64,000 bases of DNA from Beta vulgaris subsp. vulgaris (taxonomy: Eukaryota; Streptophyta; Magnoliopsida; Caryophyllales; Amaranthaceae). The stretch is from NCBI RefSeq assembly GCF_026745355.1, contig NC_079202.1, positions 64,211,555 through 64,275,554 of the forward strand, read 5' to 3'. A program made the translations under genes and the position numbers. Under the pieces are notes generated by a model that was given only the letters and a program-made list of their open reading frames with translations, was not told where the DNA came from and did not search any database. Of this stretch, positions 1 through 11,518 are shown in pieces; position 1 is the stretch's first letter; every line of letters starts with the position of its first letter.

Positions 1-89
1 TACGCATACCTCGATGGAGGTTCACCGAAGCTTCGAAGAAAGAGAAACATGGTTGCGACAAACAGCAGCTGTGTGCACAACAAGAATCC

Positions 90-335
90 GTCTTTATAGC
101 GTCTGCACGTAGCGTCCGGCAAAAAATCAGACGGTATCCGTCAAATTAACGTCCGTTTTTATGGCGGACGCGAAATAGCGTCTGATTTTTGGAATTTACC
201 GTCCGCTGGAGAGACAGACGGAATTTACCGTCCGTTTTTGAGTTTTACCGTCTGCTTTTTAGCGGATGCTAAATTTACGTCCGCTAGGCGGACGCTACAG
301 GGGTCCTGGCGGACGCTACAATCTCGGGTATAACA
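90..335. repeat. 5' subterminal repeat region of the CACTA element
   Basis: Repeated 7-12 bp variants of GCGTCCG, CCGTCCG and CGGACGC occur in both orientations, spaced roughly 10-30 bp apart. In known CACTA elements such arrays bind the TnpA-like protein; that role is inferred here. Confidence 0.75.
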
Positions 336-1255
336 TTATCAAACACGACCCTTGCAAGCACATTTCGACCACATATCTACGAAACTCCAAACCCTAACCC
401 CTCTATTCTCTCCGGCGAACAACGTCCCTTTACTCTCTCCGGTGAAACGCTGCGCCTCCATAGTCGCCGGAGGACCGCCACCGCCACTCCAATTCTTTCG
501 CCGGTGAACCCTAACCTTAACGCCTCTATTATTTCGCACCTCTGCGCCTCTTTTCTGTCACTCGACGCCTGCCGCCTGCCGCTGCTCCTGCCGGAACTTC
601 ACTGGCGCCGTGCCGCCGCCTTGAGTCTCCCTTCTACAGAAACATAAGGTATGAACTTGTACCTTAGTTTTGTTAATTTTTAGCTTGAATTCCTTGTTGT
701 TGATTGAGATTTTTGGTATATTTGAGTTGATGTTGTTGTTGTGAAAGATGATTGTTGTTGTTGGTGTTTTCAATTGCATTGTTGATGATGTTGTTAAGGG
801 AATTTGTTGTTGTTGTTGGTGTTTGAATTTGTTATTGTTGTTAAGTGAACTTGTGGTTGATAATTAAATTGATATTATAGTTAGTTGCTGTTTTAATATA
901 TTTTTGTGTGACATTGTCAATGTAATATAATGGGTAGTTGAATGTTGGTGAATTGTTTGCTCATTATTTTCCATATAAGTTATGACTCATCTTAGCATTA
1001 TCTTAGTTATAGCATGTTGGAAAATGCCCAATTTTGAATAACTAGTGGTCCCTATAATAATGAGTATCATCTGATGTTCTGTTTGGCTTGTGGGGTTTGT
1101 TGGTTGACACTCAATTTATTCAACTTTAATACAAAACGAAAACATTTAGTTTTGAGGACAGATGATCACTTATCATGGTTATTGAGTCAAAGAAAGTATT
1201 GGTCTTGACTTTGTTTTGTATGTTTAGAATAATAGATCTAGTATATGTTTAGTAT

Positions 1256-1260
1256 ATTAT

Positions 1261-1298
<38 letters not shown>

Positions 1299-1325
1299 AA
1301 TATATATATATATATATTAATTATA

Positions 1326-1391
<66 letters not shown>
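1256..1391. repeat. (TA)n microsatellite in the first intron of the CACTA gene
   Basis: About 135 bp of almost pure TA dinucleotide with a few TAATT interruptions, between the 5' leader exon and the first coding exon. Confidence 0.95.
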
Positions 1392-1394
<3 letters not shown>

Positions 1395-1549
1395 TGTATT
1401 TAGTATATACTTACTTTGCTTTATTTATTAGTCATTTAATATGTTTTTAATTATGTGATTTTCAATATTTTGTACTACGGTTTTATAATTTAATATTTTG
1501 TATTAGTCATTATTGATTATAATATGTTATTACTTTCAAGCTTTTGCAG

Positions 1550-3785
1550 ATGTCATCAGGTAACGGATCCGGAGGTGGTCCTCGTGATGGGGGTAGTGGC
1601 AGAGAGGGGGGGTGAGCCTTAGCCTGAGCGTGATGGCGAGTTGGAGAGGGACGAGAAAAAGGAGTTGGATCCCAATGGACTTTGGTAAGTTATATTATGA
1701 GCGTAATACTTTATTACTTTTAATAGATTTTATTGGTGTTGTTCACTTGGTTTTAATTGCTTTTAATCAGGTTTGAAGACAATGGAGTCATTCGCGACAT
1801 GACTAAATGCTTCAAGCAACATTTCCATCATCCATGGAGGAACTATTCGCAGGTTGACGACAATACAAAAAACCTTTGGTTCTCTATTTTCAAGGTGAAA
1901 TCATATTTGTTAAGTTTATAATATGTAAAAAAATTAACTCGTTGTGATTAGTTTTCTTATATATGTAAACTAACTCTTTATATCTAAACCCTTTGTGATT
2001 GGTTTCTTATATGCATGTAGGACACATATAAATGGAGGGAGGAGCTTCAATCCCAAGTGAGGTCTACCTACGACAGGAAAACGGCCAAAAGACTGAAAGA
2101 TAATCACCACTCGATAGTAAAGAAGAAGGGTGGTGTTTGTCCGACATGGTTGTCTCTGAGCATTCACGAGCAGATGATGAAGAATGCTCAAGACAAGGAG
2201 TTCAAAGCACGATCGCAGAAGGCTAGCAAGAACCGGCGAGGAGGTGACTTGACTAGCAGCGTACCTCCTTCTCATGTCCAGGGCTCTATTTCCTCAGCAG
2301 AGCGCGCCAAGAGATTGGTAAGTGTAACTTGTTTGAATACATTTAATCCAAAAACTTGATTTAATTAATGTTTTTGAACGTGTAGGCCGCACAGCGTGGA
2401 GGGGTGCTGCCTTCCGCTGTGGACTTGTTCATGGACACACACATGAGAGATGAGTCTGGAAAGAAGGTGCCGATCAACGACAAAGTCCAAAAAATCAAGG
2501 TATTTGAAATAATATAGGATCATACATTTTCATAGAAGTAGGATTATAGGAACATGAAACCCAAAAAAGGCTCGAAATGGCTTAGTTTTTCTCATTTTCA
2601 TTGGCTAAATGTCTTAAACTTGCTTAGAATCATACAACCAAGTAGTAGAAAGTTTAAATGAGTATTTTAGGACTTGCATGAGGCATTAGAACTTGAAATA
2701 CGCATAGAGGTAGGATTATAGGAACATGAAACCCAAAAAAAGGCCGAAATGGCTTAATTTCTCTCATTTTCATTGGCTAAGTGTATTAAACTTGCTTAGA
2801 ATCATACAACCAAGTAGTAGAAAGTTTAAATGAGTATTCTAGGACTTGCATGAGCCATTAGAACTTGAAATAGGCATAGAGGTAGGATTATAGGAACATG
2901 AAACCCAAAAAAGGCTCGAAATGGCTTAGTTTCTCTCATTTTCATTGGCTAAGTGTCTTAAAATTGCTTAGAATCATACAAACAAGTAGTAAAAAGTTTA
3001 AATGAGTATTTTAGGACTTGCATGAGGCATTAGAACTTGAAATAAGCATAGAGGTAGGATTATAGGAACATGAAACCCAAAAAAGGCTCGAAATGGCTTA
3101 GTTTTTCTCATTTTCATTGGCTAAGTGTCTTAAAATTGCTTAGAATCATACAACCAAGTAGTAGAAAGTTTAAATGAGTATTTTAGGACTTGCATGAGCC
3201 GTTAGAACTTGAAATAGACATAGAGGTAGGATTATAGGAACATGAAACCCAAAAAGGTGCTCGAAATGCCTTAGTTTCTCTCATTTTTATTGGCTAAGTG
3301 TCTTAAACTTGCTTAATCCATTCTTGCAGGAAAGTTATGACAAAACTCTTGCTCAATGTGTAGCAAGAGGTGAAATCAAGGCCCCGAACCAGATTTTCTT
3401 TGAAACTGTTGGTGGCAGAAAGAAAGGGTGGGTTCCTGGTTTGGGAACGAGTGCAGACCTCTATTTTGAGAGGTCTTCGAGGGGAGGAGGTAGTTCGTTA
3501 TCCAGTTGCACTCCTTCCATGTTTTCTCAGTTGTCTGCGAAGTTCGAGGAAGAGAGAGCCGAGATGCAAAGAGAACGTGAGCGGATGCAGAAGGAGAGAG
3601 AAGAGGAACGCATCGCCAGGCAAAAGGAGAGAGAGGAGGATCGCAGGGTGTATGATGAGTACCTGGCACAGATGAGGGCGACTATGGAGACATACAGCCA
3701 GATGATGAGCCAGTGTGGTGGTTCATTTCCCCCTCCCGGGCCTCGAGACCCCCCCACCGGCGGTGGTGATGCTTGTGCGACTTAG
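1550..3785 (+). pseudogene. CACTA TnpA-like protein (plant transposase Ptta/En/Spm family), N-terminus broken
   Basis: Exons with GT-AG borders join in one frame: about 1623-1684, 1771-1894, 2021-2317, 2386-2499 and 3330-3785, giving roughly 350 aa. Recognisable features are the W-rich motif around NTKNLWFSIFK, the SSAERAKR segment, and the GR..G.VPGLGTSADLYF segment, all typical of the plant Transposase_24 (Ptta/En/Spm) family. An E/R-rich coiled coil follows (about 3540-3650), then a proline/glycine tail. The probable ATG at 1550 opens a Gly/Ser-rich leader, but a G-run at 1605-1612 leads to TGA at 1613. The frame used downstream has TAG at 1620. The N-terminus is therefore disrupted, or the true start lies elsewhere. 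This is the DNA-binding accessory protein class, not the catalytic TNP2. Confidence 0.75.
2535..3315. repeat. 172-bp tandem repeat filling an intron of the CACTA gene
   Basis: The phrase GGATTATAGGAACATGAAAC recurs at 2541, 2713, 2885, 3057 and 3229, exactly 172 bp apart each time. The array is about 4.5 copies and differs only by scattered substitutions. It fills almost the whole intron between donor 2500 and acceptor 3329. Confidence 0.95.
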
Positions 3786-4074
3786 GATCCTACATTAGCT
3801 TACACTATCTATCTTGTTTATATTTCGGGACGTGAAAACATATAATTTAGTTAAAACCCTTTACTTATGTTTATGTATGTATGAATTTATATTAGTGAAT
3901 GTATGAATTTATATTAGTGTATTTATGAATTTATATTTAATGCAAACAGGTCATTAGTGCAGAATTCGGCGCAATAGCGGACAACTTGAGTATATATTTT
4001 GTTGGAAAATGATACAGGTTAAGAACTATTCAAATGCAATTAGCATTATAATAATAATAAAAAAAAGGAAATTA

Positions 4075-4445
4075 GCGTCCGCCTACGGTGTTTACGTCCG
4101 CTAAAAGAAACTTAAACCATGCAAGAGTTCGAGAACTTAGCGTCTGCTTATAACATTTAGCGTCCGACAAGCAGACGTTAATTAGCGTCTGTTTTGTTGG
4201 CGGACGCTAATTAACGTCTGCTTTTCGGACGCTAACTAGCGTCCGGCTTCGAAAACGGACGCTGATTAGCGTTACCTTGGAATGCAGACGTTACGTTTTA
4301 AAAAGCGGTCGCTAAATTTTAGCGTCCGTCTTGCGGATGCTAAACGAGTAATTAGCGACCAGGTGTTTTGCATCAGTAATTAACGAGTAATTTATTTAGC
4401 GACCGACGCCGTGTTTTTACCGTCCGATTTGAGCGGACGCTAAAG
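4075..4445. repeat. 3' subterminal repeat region of the CACTA element
   Basis: This region has the same GCGTCCG/GCGGACGC motif family as the 5' end, in both orientations, running up to the 3' terminal repeat. It confirms that the two ends belong to one element. Confidence 0.75.
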
Positions 4446-4463
4446 CCTTACATTCTTGTTGTG

Positions 4464-5016
4464 GTGGTGGCTTGCGAGCAGCACCACACGCAGAGCTCCG
4501 ACGAGTAGCAAGAACGCCGGCGAAAAATCAGGCGAATAGAGGGAAATGCGAGGATGGGGATAGAGCGAAATCACGAGGTCTGGGGTTTCTTGGGGAAGCA
4601 GAGGGAGTTCGAAGAGAGGGAAATAAGGGTTTGGGTTTTATGTAGGGGTTGCGGGGGTGGTGCGTGTGGGGAGGCGCGGCAGCGAGGGAGATTGAGGGGG
4701 AGGGGGTGGCTGGTGGGGCTGGGTTAGGGGGCTGGGGTAGGGGCTGGTGGGTAGGTGTGGGCTGGGAATGGGTTAGGGGTTTTAGGTTAGTTAGGATTTT
4801 AGGATTTTTAGGGCTTTTTAGGGATTTTTAGGATAATTAACTCTAATGACTAACGGAGTTAACCGTCGTTAGTTATTAAGGGCATTTTATGTCTTTTTTA
4901 AAAAAATTTGGGGTATCTGGTGAAATTTTTTAAAATTCAAGGGTATACGGTGAATTTTGAAAAAGGTTGGGGTATTTGGTGAATAAATTTTTTTGTCAGG
5001 GGTATTTGGTAAAAAA
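4464..5016. mobile_element. One end of a Mutator-like element related to the one at 5610-6822
   Basis: Positions 4840-5016 repeat the pattern of the 6670-6822 terminus: a GACTAACGG...GTTAGT palindrome, then several GGGTAT..GGTGAA phrases, ending in a TTGTCAGGGGTATTTGG-like tip. The 4620-4830 stretch is G-rich with TTAGG runs, as in the neighbouring element. The other end is not in the window. The CACTA element may have landed inside it, but that is inference. Confidence 0.55.
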
Positions 5017-5804
5017 ATCGTAAAATTTTTTATTTTAATTTTTAATTTTTCGAAGGTAGATAAAATGTATAGAAAATTGGAAAGCTTAAATTAAGTTATA
5101 TTAAATATTATTAATCATATCGCACTACTTTTTTCCCGAACAAAAAAATATCATATAATAGGCTTAGAATTGCTAAGAGATAAATACATGAATTAATCTA
5201 ATGTTAAAAGATAATTACAAACAAAACTAAATTATAACAATTAGATGTATGTAAAAACTAACAACTAAATATTTTTTAGGCTTAAAGAAATCGTCCTTAA
5301 TGTCCTTGAGGTTCTGATGGCATGGATGTAAGGAAGGTAAACTAATTTATTGGCGTATTAGTCGGATGCATACATGCCCTAGTAATTTAGTATTTCAAGT
5401 ACTAAATGTTAAGTATGGTTAGGGGTGTTCATCGGTCTAAGACCGGACCGAAACCGACTGGACCGAAATTTGGAAAAAATTTGGACCTGTAACGGTCCGG
5501 TCCGGTTTTGGACATGTTGGACCAGAATATATATTTTTGTAGAAAAACATCTTTTTTATTTGCTTTAAACATATTTATAAACTAAATACAATTAAAATTT
5601 AATAATTTTCGGTTTTTTCACCATATACCCCTGACAAATTTTTTTTTGCACCGTATACCCTTTCAACTTTTGAAATTCATCATATACCCCTCACTTTTCG
5701 AAAAATACATCAAGTTACCCTTAATGACTAACGGCGTTAAACTCCGTTAGTCATTAACCTCTAATCACCCTCTAACTCTAATTAATTAACCTAAATCTAA
5801 CCCT

Positions 5805-5868
5805 AATACCCTAACCCTAACCCTAACTCTAATCCTAATCCTAATACTCTAACCCTAACCCTAACCTC
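5805..5868. repeat. Telomere-like CCCTAA repeats inside the MULE arm
   Basis: Irregular runs of CCCTAA and close variants. A related TTAGGG-type tract lies in the opposite arm at about 6605-6660. It belongs to the inverted repeat and is not a chromosome end. Confidence 0.7.
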
Positions 5869-6445
5869 CAGCCCCACCCCAACCCCACCCCACCCAACCC
5901 CAACCCCCACCACTGCAGTCCCCTCCCCACCACCCCCGAAACCCCCCTCCACCCTTCTGCCACCTGCACTGCCCCCCCCCCTTCCGCCACCCGCAGCACT
6001 AGAACGACGAGGATGAGGCAGGCGGCGACGACGAGAAAATCGACGGCGAGTAGAACTAGAACGACGAGCGACGAGGACGCGAAGCCAGCCATTTGACTTT
6101 GCTCGGCCGTCGCAAACCGCAAGTGGCGACTTTCTCCTCCTCGTCGCTCGTCGTTCTAATCGCCGTCGACTTTTCTCGGCCGTCGCCGCCTGCCTCATCC
6201 TCGTCGTTTGAGTGCTGCTGTGCAAGTTTAAATTGCGGCTGCAGGTGGCAGAAGGGTGGAGGGTGGTTTCGGGGATTCAAGGGTTTGCGCGAGTTTGTGC
6301 GCGGGTGTGGTGCTGCGGGTGGCGGAAGAGGAGGGGGTGCGACGCTGTAGGTGGCGGAACGATGGAGGAGGGGGTCTCGGGGCTGGTGGGGTGGTGGGGA
6401 GGGGACTGTGGTGTGGGGTGGGGAAGGGGGTGGGTGGGGTGGAGG

Positions 6446-6600
6446 GGATGATGTGGCAGTGGGTAAGGGGTGGGGGTGATGTGGCAGTGGTGTAAGGGGT
6501 GGGGTGATGTGGCAGTGGGGGTAATGGGTGGGGTGATGTGGCAGTGAGTGTAAGGGGTGGGGTGATGTGGCAGTGGGGGGTGATGTGGCAGTGGGTTAGT
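6446..6600. repeat. G-rich minisatellite, about 28-bp unit
   Basis: GATGTGGCAGTG occurs six times about 19-29 bp apart, separated by GTAAGGGGTGGG-like spacers. It lies only in the right arm of the foldback element, which makes the arms unequal in length. Confidence 0.85.
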
Positions 6601-7386
6601 TAAAGTGTATTAGATTAGGGTTAGGATTAGGGTTTAATTTAGGTTAGTTAATTAGGGTTAGAGAGGATTAGGGGTTAATGACTAACGGAAGTCTAACACC
6701 GTTAGTCAAAAGGGTAAGTTGATGTATTTTTCGAAATGTGAGGGGTATATGATGAATTTGGAAAGTCGAAAGGGTATACGGTGCAAAAAAAAATTTGTCA
6801 GGGGTATATGGTGAAAAAACCGAATAATTTTAATAACAATATTTCTAAAGTTGTTATATAGTAGGTTTTTAACTTTGTAACTTTCTACCTTTAAAACTTT
6901 TTTTAATATATATGTTTTTACTAAAAACTCAGAAACTCCGGTCCACCGGTCCAAACTGGAACTTTCATGGTTTGGACCGGACCGAAAACCGGTAATCGGG
7001 ATTTTCTCTGGACTGCGGACCACATCGAAATTTTCGGTCCGATCCAGTCCAGATTCTGATTCGACCATTGTCTTTGCACAACCCTAATATGGCGGGTCAT
7101 TAGTCAGCTTGGCGATTAATGGAAAAATTTTCTCTCAAATGCTCTTGGAGCATGAGATGCATGACTAAGGCAGCAGGACAGATGTAGGGAGGGGTGGGAG
7201 ACTAGTGGGAGATGATGTTTCTACGTCAGTTTTGTAGCATAAATGGGTGGGAAATGCGAGTGCGCTGATGTTGAAAGTGAGACCACGAGATAATATGCAT
7301 GGGAATCCCAAATCGTAGTTTTGGATTTATTGCTAGATCATGGGGCCTGATAGTTAGCAAAGGTTTGGTATTGGGTCGAGCCAAAC

Positions 7387-7790
7387 ATGGCTCGCATTAT
7401 TTTGGCTCTTCACTTCCGTGGGCAGTCATGTGTGGATAGGGACTATTGGTTGGGATCAAATTTGGGTAGTGGTGGTTATATGATCAAGGACATCATAAGA
7501 GGAATCTGTTTTTTGAAGCATTTTCGGAAGCTCGATGTTTTGCCTCACTGGAAAATGTTCACTCGAGACTCATGAATTGGGCAATATCAACTGCTTGGGG
7601 CTTGAGGACAAGAGGAATCCATGTAGAGTGTAGCTGTCGCTTTGGCTACCAAGAGGAGGAAACTCCATAGTCCAGATCATCTTTTATGAGATTGTCCGTT
7701 GGTGGCTAGGGTGTTGCAAGCGTCTTCTTTGGGCATCCAAGTGCCTCTACATCCATGTTTTTTCCTTGACCAGTGGATGCGTAGTTATTC
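7387..7790 (+). pseudogene. Degraded non-LTR retrotransposon (LINE) 3' coding relic
   Basis: Conceptual translation across several stops gives a pattern like the zinc-binding (zf-RVT) region that follows LINE reverse transcriptases: a TRGI..E..CRFG stretch, then a DHLL..CP motif and a hydrophobic tail around 7660-7790. No intact reading frame longer than 62 codons remains. The assignment rests on a weak motif. Confidence 0.35.
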
Positions 7791-9561
7791 AAAAACAGTG
7801 GTGGATCCAGGAATTGATTCATATGGGTTCAGAGTAGTTGGAATATAAGTTCCAAATCAATGAGTTACGAGTTTTCAAAGAAAAGGGAACCTTCAACAAC
7901 TATATTTACCAGAGTTTTCATTCTTTATTACGTCATTACAAAAAAAATCCAATTAATTATTTGTAGTATAAAAGACTAACAATTTCTTATAATAAACTAT
8001 AGAGTTATACAAACTAAGAATCGATTATCAACTATTAAGAAATTTTCATCAAATGAACTTATAATTAAGTGTTAAAAACTAAGTATTCCATAAGCAAAAC
8101 GATCAACATTCAACAATGCATATACCTCTTGAAGATCATTAGGATGGAAAAACTTAGTGAGCGGGTTATTGAAGTGCTTTCTTAATTCTTATCACTTTAA
8201 TTTTATTTTCTGAACTTATATTATTTAAAATTATTTTTCTGAGCGGGTTAGATTAATTTTTATTCCCATATATCTAATTGGTTATATATACTAGCTAGGG
8301 GATAATGTTTAAGGAAACATATCATATCGGAAAATTTATCCTAATCTTTACTCTCGGCCGGCACCACACGCACATCAAAGAAACTTTTTTGTTTCTTCCT
8401 CCATTGTTCTGACATCGAAGGTCCTAGATCTCGTTCTTGGTCTGGAAGCAATCAAATTAAAGCACTCTGAGAATTCACGCTTCATATGATTACTTATTGA
8501 GTCATATTAATCTATGATATAAGATCTCGAATATTAATGTTAGAAAAATAGTTTAAGCATCTACCCCTAAACCCATTCTAATTAACAAAAACACACACTT
8601 GCTAATAGATTTTTATTCTTTTTACTTTCTTCAAACTATTTTTATGAGTTCCTCTAGAAACAGATGGTACGTACATCTTCCTCAATTAACAACAATCAGG
8701 ATAATATTAAGGTAAAAATAGGGAAATTTTTGGCATTTTATATTAATATAAACTTGGATGCCACAACTTTTTTAAAAAAATAAAAATAAAGAGGATTCAA
8801 ATATTTTTTTCATGGCATAATCAAACAGTAAGCCCCAATAATATATGTATGGTGGGATTCCACTAAATTGATTCACATTGGAATTCTAGCACGAACGCAC
8901 TAACTAGTCTCTATTCCCCTTTGCAATTTGTTCCCCTCTCAAATCTCAATATATAGCTGCAAGCATTGCAACATATTTTGATTACTTTTAAGAAACATAT
9001 TATTCAACGTTGATCATCATTTAATTATTTGTTTCAAACCTAATTATGCAAGTGTTCCTAGTGGAGATATTATATATTTATATATCTAGCAGCTTCTCGA
9101 TTCTCCGCATATATGTATGTACATGTAGCACTTTGTAGTATACTAGTTTTTCCATGAAAGCAAAACTGCTGATGTCATCGCAACATGAGCTACTACTAAG
9201 TGATTAGTAATAATAATGAATTAATGATACTCCATTATTGTTCAGCACTGACTTGTGAAAATTTCTTTTTTCGATAGATCAAAGAAGTGGTACATATGTA
9301 TTATGTAACTACACTTTTAATACAGTACCCCGTAAAAAACATGTAACTGTATGATCTTTATATCCCTAGCTTAATAGTGGAGTCAGACTAAGAGATTTGG
9401 GGCTTCCTCTTCTTACATGCATGTAGACTTAGGGATGTACGTAATAATACCGAGTTGAGTCAAGTACTACCCTTTTATGTTCACTCATTTAATTGGATCG
9501 AGGTGAGCTCTCTATTGAGCTCAAAAATCTGTACAAGCTCAGTTCATTCACGAATTATATA
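7791..9561. other. AT-rich intergenic DNA with no gene seen
   Basis: I see no supported coding region. CAGTGGTGGATCCAGGA at 7796, and a similar CAGTGGTGGATCAAG at 9751 just to the right, resemble one terminus of hAT-type plant repeats. No matching opposite ends were found. Confidence 0.4.
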
Positions 9562-9649
9562 CTTTCTCTGTTCTGAAATAAGTGAAACAATTCTCTTTTA
9601 TGTGAGAGCTTTTAAGAGAAATGTATCACTTATTTCAAAACGGAGGAAG
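9562..9649. mobile_element. Stowaway-like MITE (Tc1/mariner), 88 bp
   Basis: Imperfect inverted ends, CTTTCTCTGTTCTGAAATAA on the left against CTTCCTCCGTTTTGAAATAA from the right, are flanked by TA on both sides (9560-9561 and 9650-9651). Confidence 0.8.
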
Positions 9650-10417
9650 TATTATACATGTTCAACTTCGAATTGTGTTCAACTTAACTTGTTTTATAAT
9701 TTCATAAACGAGCTTTTGCTCAATTTTTTTGAGTTTATATTGCTCATTATCAGTGGTGGATCAAGTATTTCACCCATGTAGTTTTGGAGTCGATGAGTCA
9801 TAAAACAAAAAAAGGATCAAATTAAATTGATTAAAAAACAAAATACATCAATTCAAGCTAAGGAATTACAAATTTACAACCGATAACCATGGGAATAACT
9901 CTGGATTACATGAAAAAAAGAACGATTCTACGAGTTTTCGTACTTTGAAAGCATTTTAAAGCATAATCGTTTCTAACTCGAGCAAAAAGATCTCTCTCAA
10001 AAAATGTAACTAAACTATATATATCATTAATTGTCGTGATTAGGACTAGCAATACTACCTGCTAACTAATATTCATTAATTCACCTAAATCCAATTAATC
10101 TCAATTCTCAATGTCAATTCATCAATAATTTCAACTTATTCGAACATTATAGTAATCCAATTTGTAACTAATATAATCCAAGAATTACTAAAAAGCTATG
10201 GAAAATGGAAATTAAAAAAATTACTTACCCTCTTAAAGAGTTTCAATCTCACAGTAGACCAGTAAAGGGAGGGGAAAACGTAAAGGAACATTGGAGATCA
10301 ACCTCAAACCTACGACCTATGTCTCAAAAGACACATACTAATACTCTCACACGAATCACTGACTGAGCCAACCTTTGTCTAGTTGTGATATATCGTCCGG
10401 TCTTTTTTTAACTTATA

Positions 10418-11518
10418 CTAGCTTTTTAAAAACGCGATGCGTGGAACGACAATTTTTTCATTGTTATATCTTTTTAATGTCGAGTACCTAGTTTTACATG
10501 CACACAATACATGCAGTGACAACTAATTATAATAGATTAAGTAGTTGACTGGTTTTTCAACAAAGGCTATGTTTTGTTCAACTTATTAGAAATTACTTTC
10601 AATAAAAATAAGTTCAGATAGGTTATTGATCTAATATTATTGTCCTTGTACATTCTTGGCTTCGTGGTCGTTCATTAACAAAATCAAAATGTACAATGAC
10701 AGGCCCCCAGCTGAAAGTAACCCAATTCCTGAAGCTGATGTCAAGTGAGTAATTTGCAATCTTTGTACACTGATGTGTTGATGTTTGCTCACTAATGAAA
10801 ATCAATATGTACAATTACTGTCCCATACCTCATAGTGCTCTAGGTGCCACAATTCAAAGTGATGAAATTCAATATGTTCACTGGATACGAGTCAATGTAC
10901 AATATTGTTTTATTGAATATTCACTGGTTATGACTCAATGTACAATGTTGTAGCAAGATTAAATAAGGATAAATCACAATGTACACTGATGGTCATTACT
11001 TTGATCACTGAAAATCCCCAAAATGTACACTCGTATATCATTGTACACCAAACCATATGCATTTGTACATTAAAAAAATTGTTTCAGCAAATAAATGAGA
11101 GAGAAAGAGAGTGAATGAGTGAGTGATGAGAGAGAAAGAGCTGACTCACTTTCAAAAATAGTGTCAAAAGCCAGCCAAATTTTGGCTCCCCTAAAACCAT
11201 CAAACGACATCGTTTTGGGCAAGGTGTAGGATGCTCATCGTTTTGCTCATCCTACACCTCGGTGCAGGGTCTAATTTGTGTTGTTGAAATGGGTGTGCCA
11301 CACCATTAATTGAAGGTGTGGCCCGCCTCTTTCAAAAGTTTGTGGAAATTATAAGTTATTCTAATTGTAGTTTTTAAAAATGACAAATATTTTTGATTGA
11401 TTGATTATGCATTATTATTTTAAAAATTTAAATAAAATTGATGTAATTAGAAAAGTAAAATATTATAGTCGATTAATAGGAGGACACCACGCCTCCCCCT
11501 TCACTTATATAATAGAGA
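10418..11518 (-). mobile_element. Non-autonomous Helitron
   Basis: Read on the minus strand, it begins TCTCTATTATATAAG at 11518 and ends with an ACGCATCGCGT-type palindrome followed by CTAG at 10421-10418. Flanks are A before the 5' TC and T after the 3' CTAG, the Helitron insertion signature. No Rep/helicase is encoded. The interior includes AC-rich repeats of a TGTACA-containing phrase at about 10640-11060. The same ends recur at 37260-37782, and similar ends at 35012 and 38587. Confidence 0.75.

Larger units (their letters stand above)
76..4463 (+). mobile_element. Complete CACTA (En/Spm-type) transposon, non-autonomous
   Basis: The ends are perfect 12-bp inverted repeats, CACAACAAGAAT at 76-87 and its complement ending at 4463. 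Both flanks carry the 3-bp direct repeat GTG (73-75 and 4464-4466), the TSD length typical of the CACTA superfamily. The terminus differs from the canonical CACTACAAGAA. Inside both ends are dense arrays of short GCGTCCG/CGGACGC motifs, as expected of TnpA-binding subterminal regions. The single gene is TnpA-like; no TNP2-type transposase is visible, so the element probably depends on a helper in trans. A 5' leader at about 330-648 is followed by a likely intron (GT at 649) that ends just before the ATG at 1550. Confidence 0.9.
5610..6822. mobile_element. Foldback Mutator-like element with long inverted repeats
   Basis: The inverted repeats begin CGGTTTTTTCACCATATACC and match for about 160 bp at each end with few mismatches. 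A perfect 9-bp TSD, AATAATTTT (5601-5609 and 6823-6831), fits the Mutator superfamily. The inverted symmetry continues inward. A GC-rich stretch at 6000-6075 reappears inverted at about 6140-6215, so almost the whole element can fold into one hairpin with its loop near 6080-6135. The GC-rich core (6000-6350) contrasts sharply with the AT-rich flanks and may be captured host sequence. Several open frames occur in it, but none resembles a known protein. Confidence 0.85.
5420..7085. mobile_element. hAT-like element (about 450 bp of its own) split by a MULE
   Basis: The left end TAGGGGTGTTCATCGGT and the right end TTGCACAACCCTA are inverted. Both are followed inward by GGTCCGGTCC/GGACCGGACC-rich sequence. 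Flanks AGTATGGT and AATATGGC match at 6 of 8 positions, consistent with a diverged 8-bp TSD. No coding sequence belongs to this layer. Confidence 0.6.

Noticed and set aside
5803..6225. Arg/Gly-rich open frames on both strands of the MULE core
   Set aside because: They arise from GC-rich inverted repeats and telomere-like runs; composition is low-complexity and no domain is visible.
7796..9770. A single hAT element bounded by CAGTGGTGGAT tips at 7796 and 9751
   Set aside because: Both tips point the same way, so they are not the two ends of one element; no inverted partners or TSDs were found.
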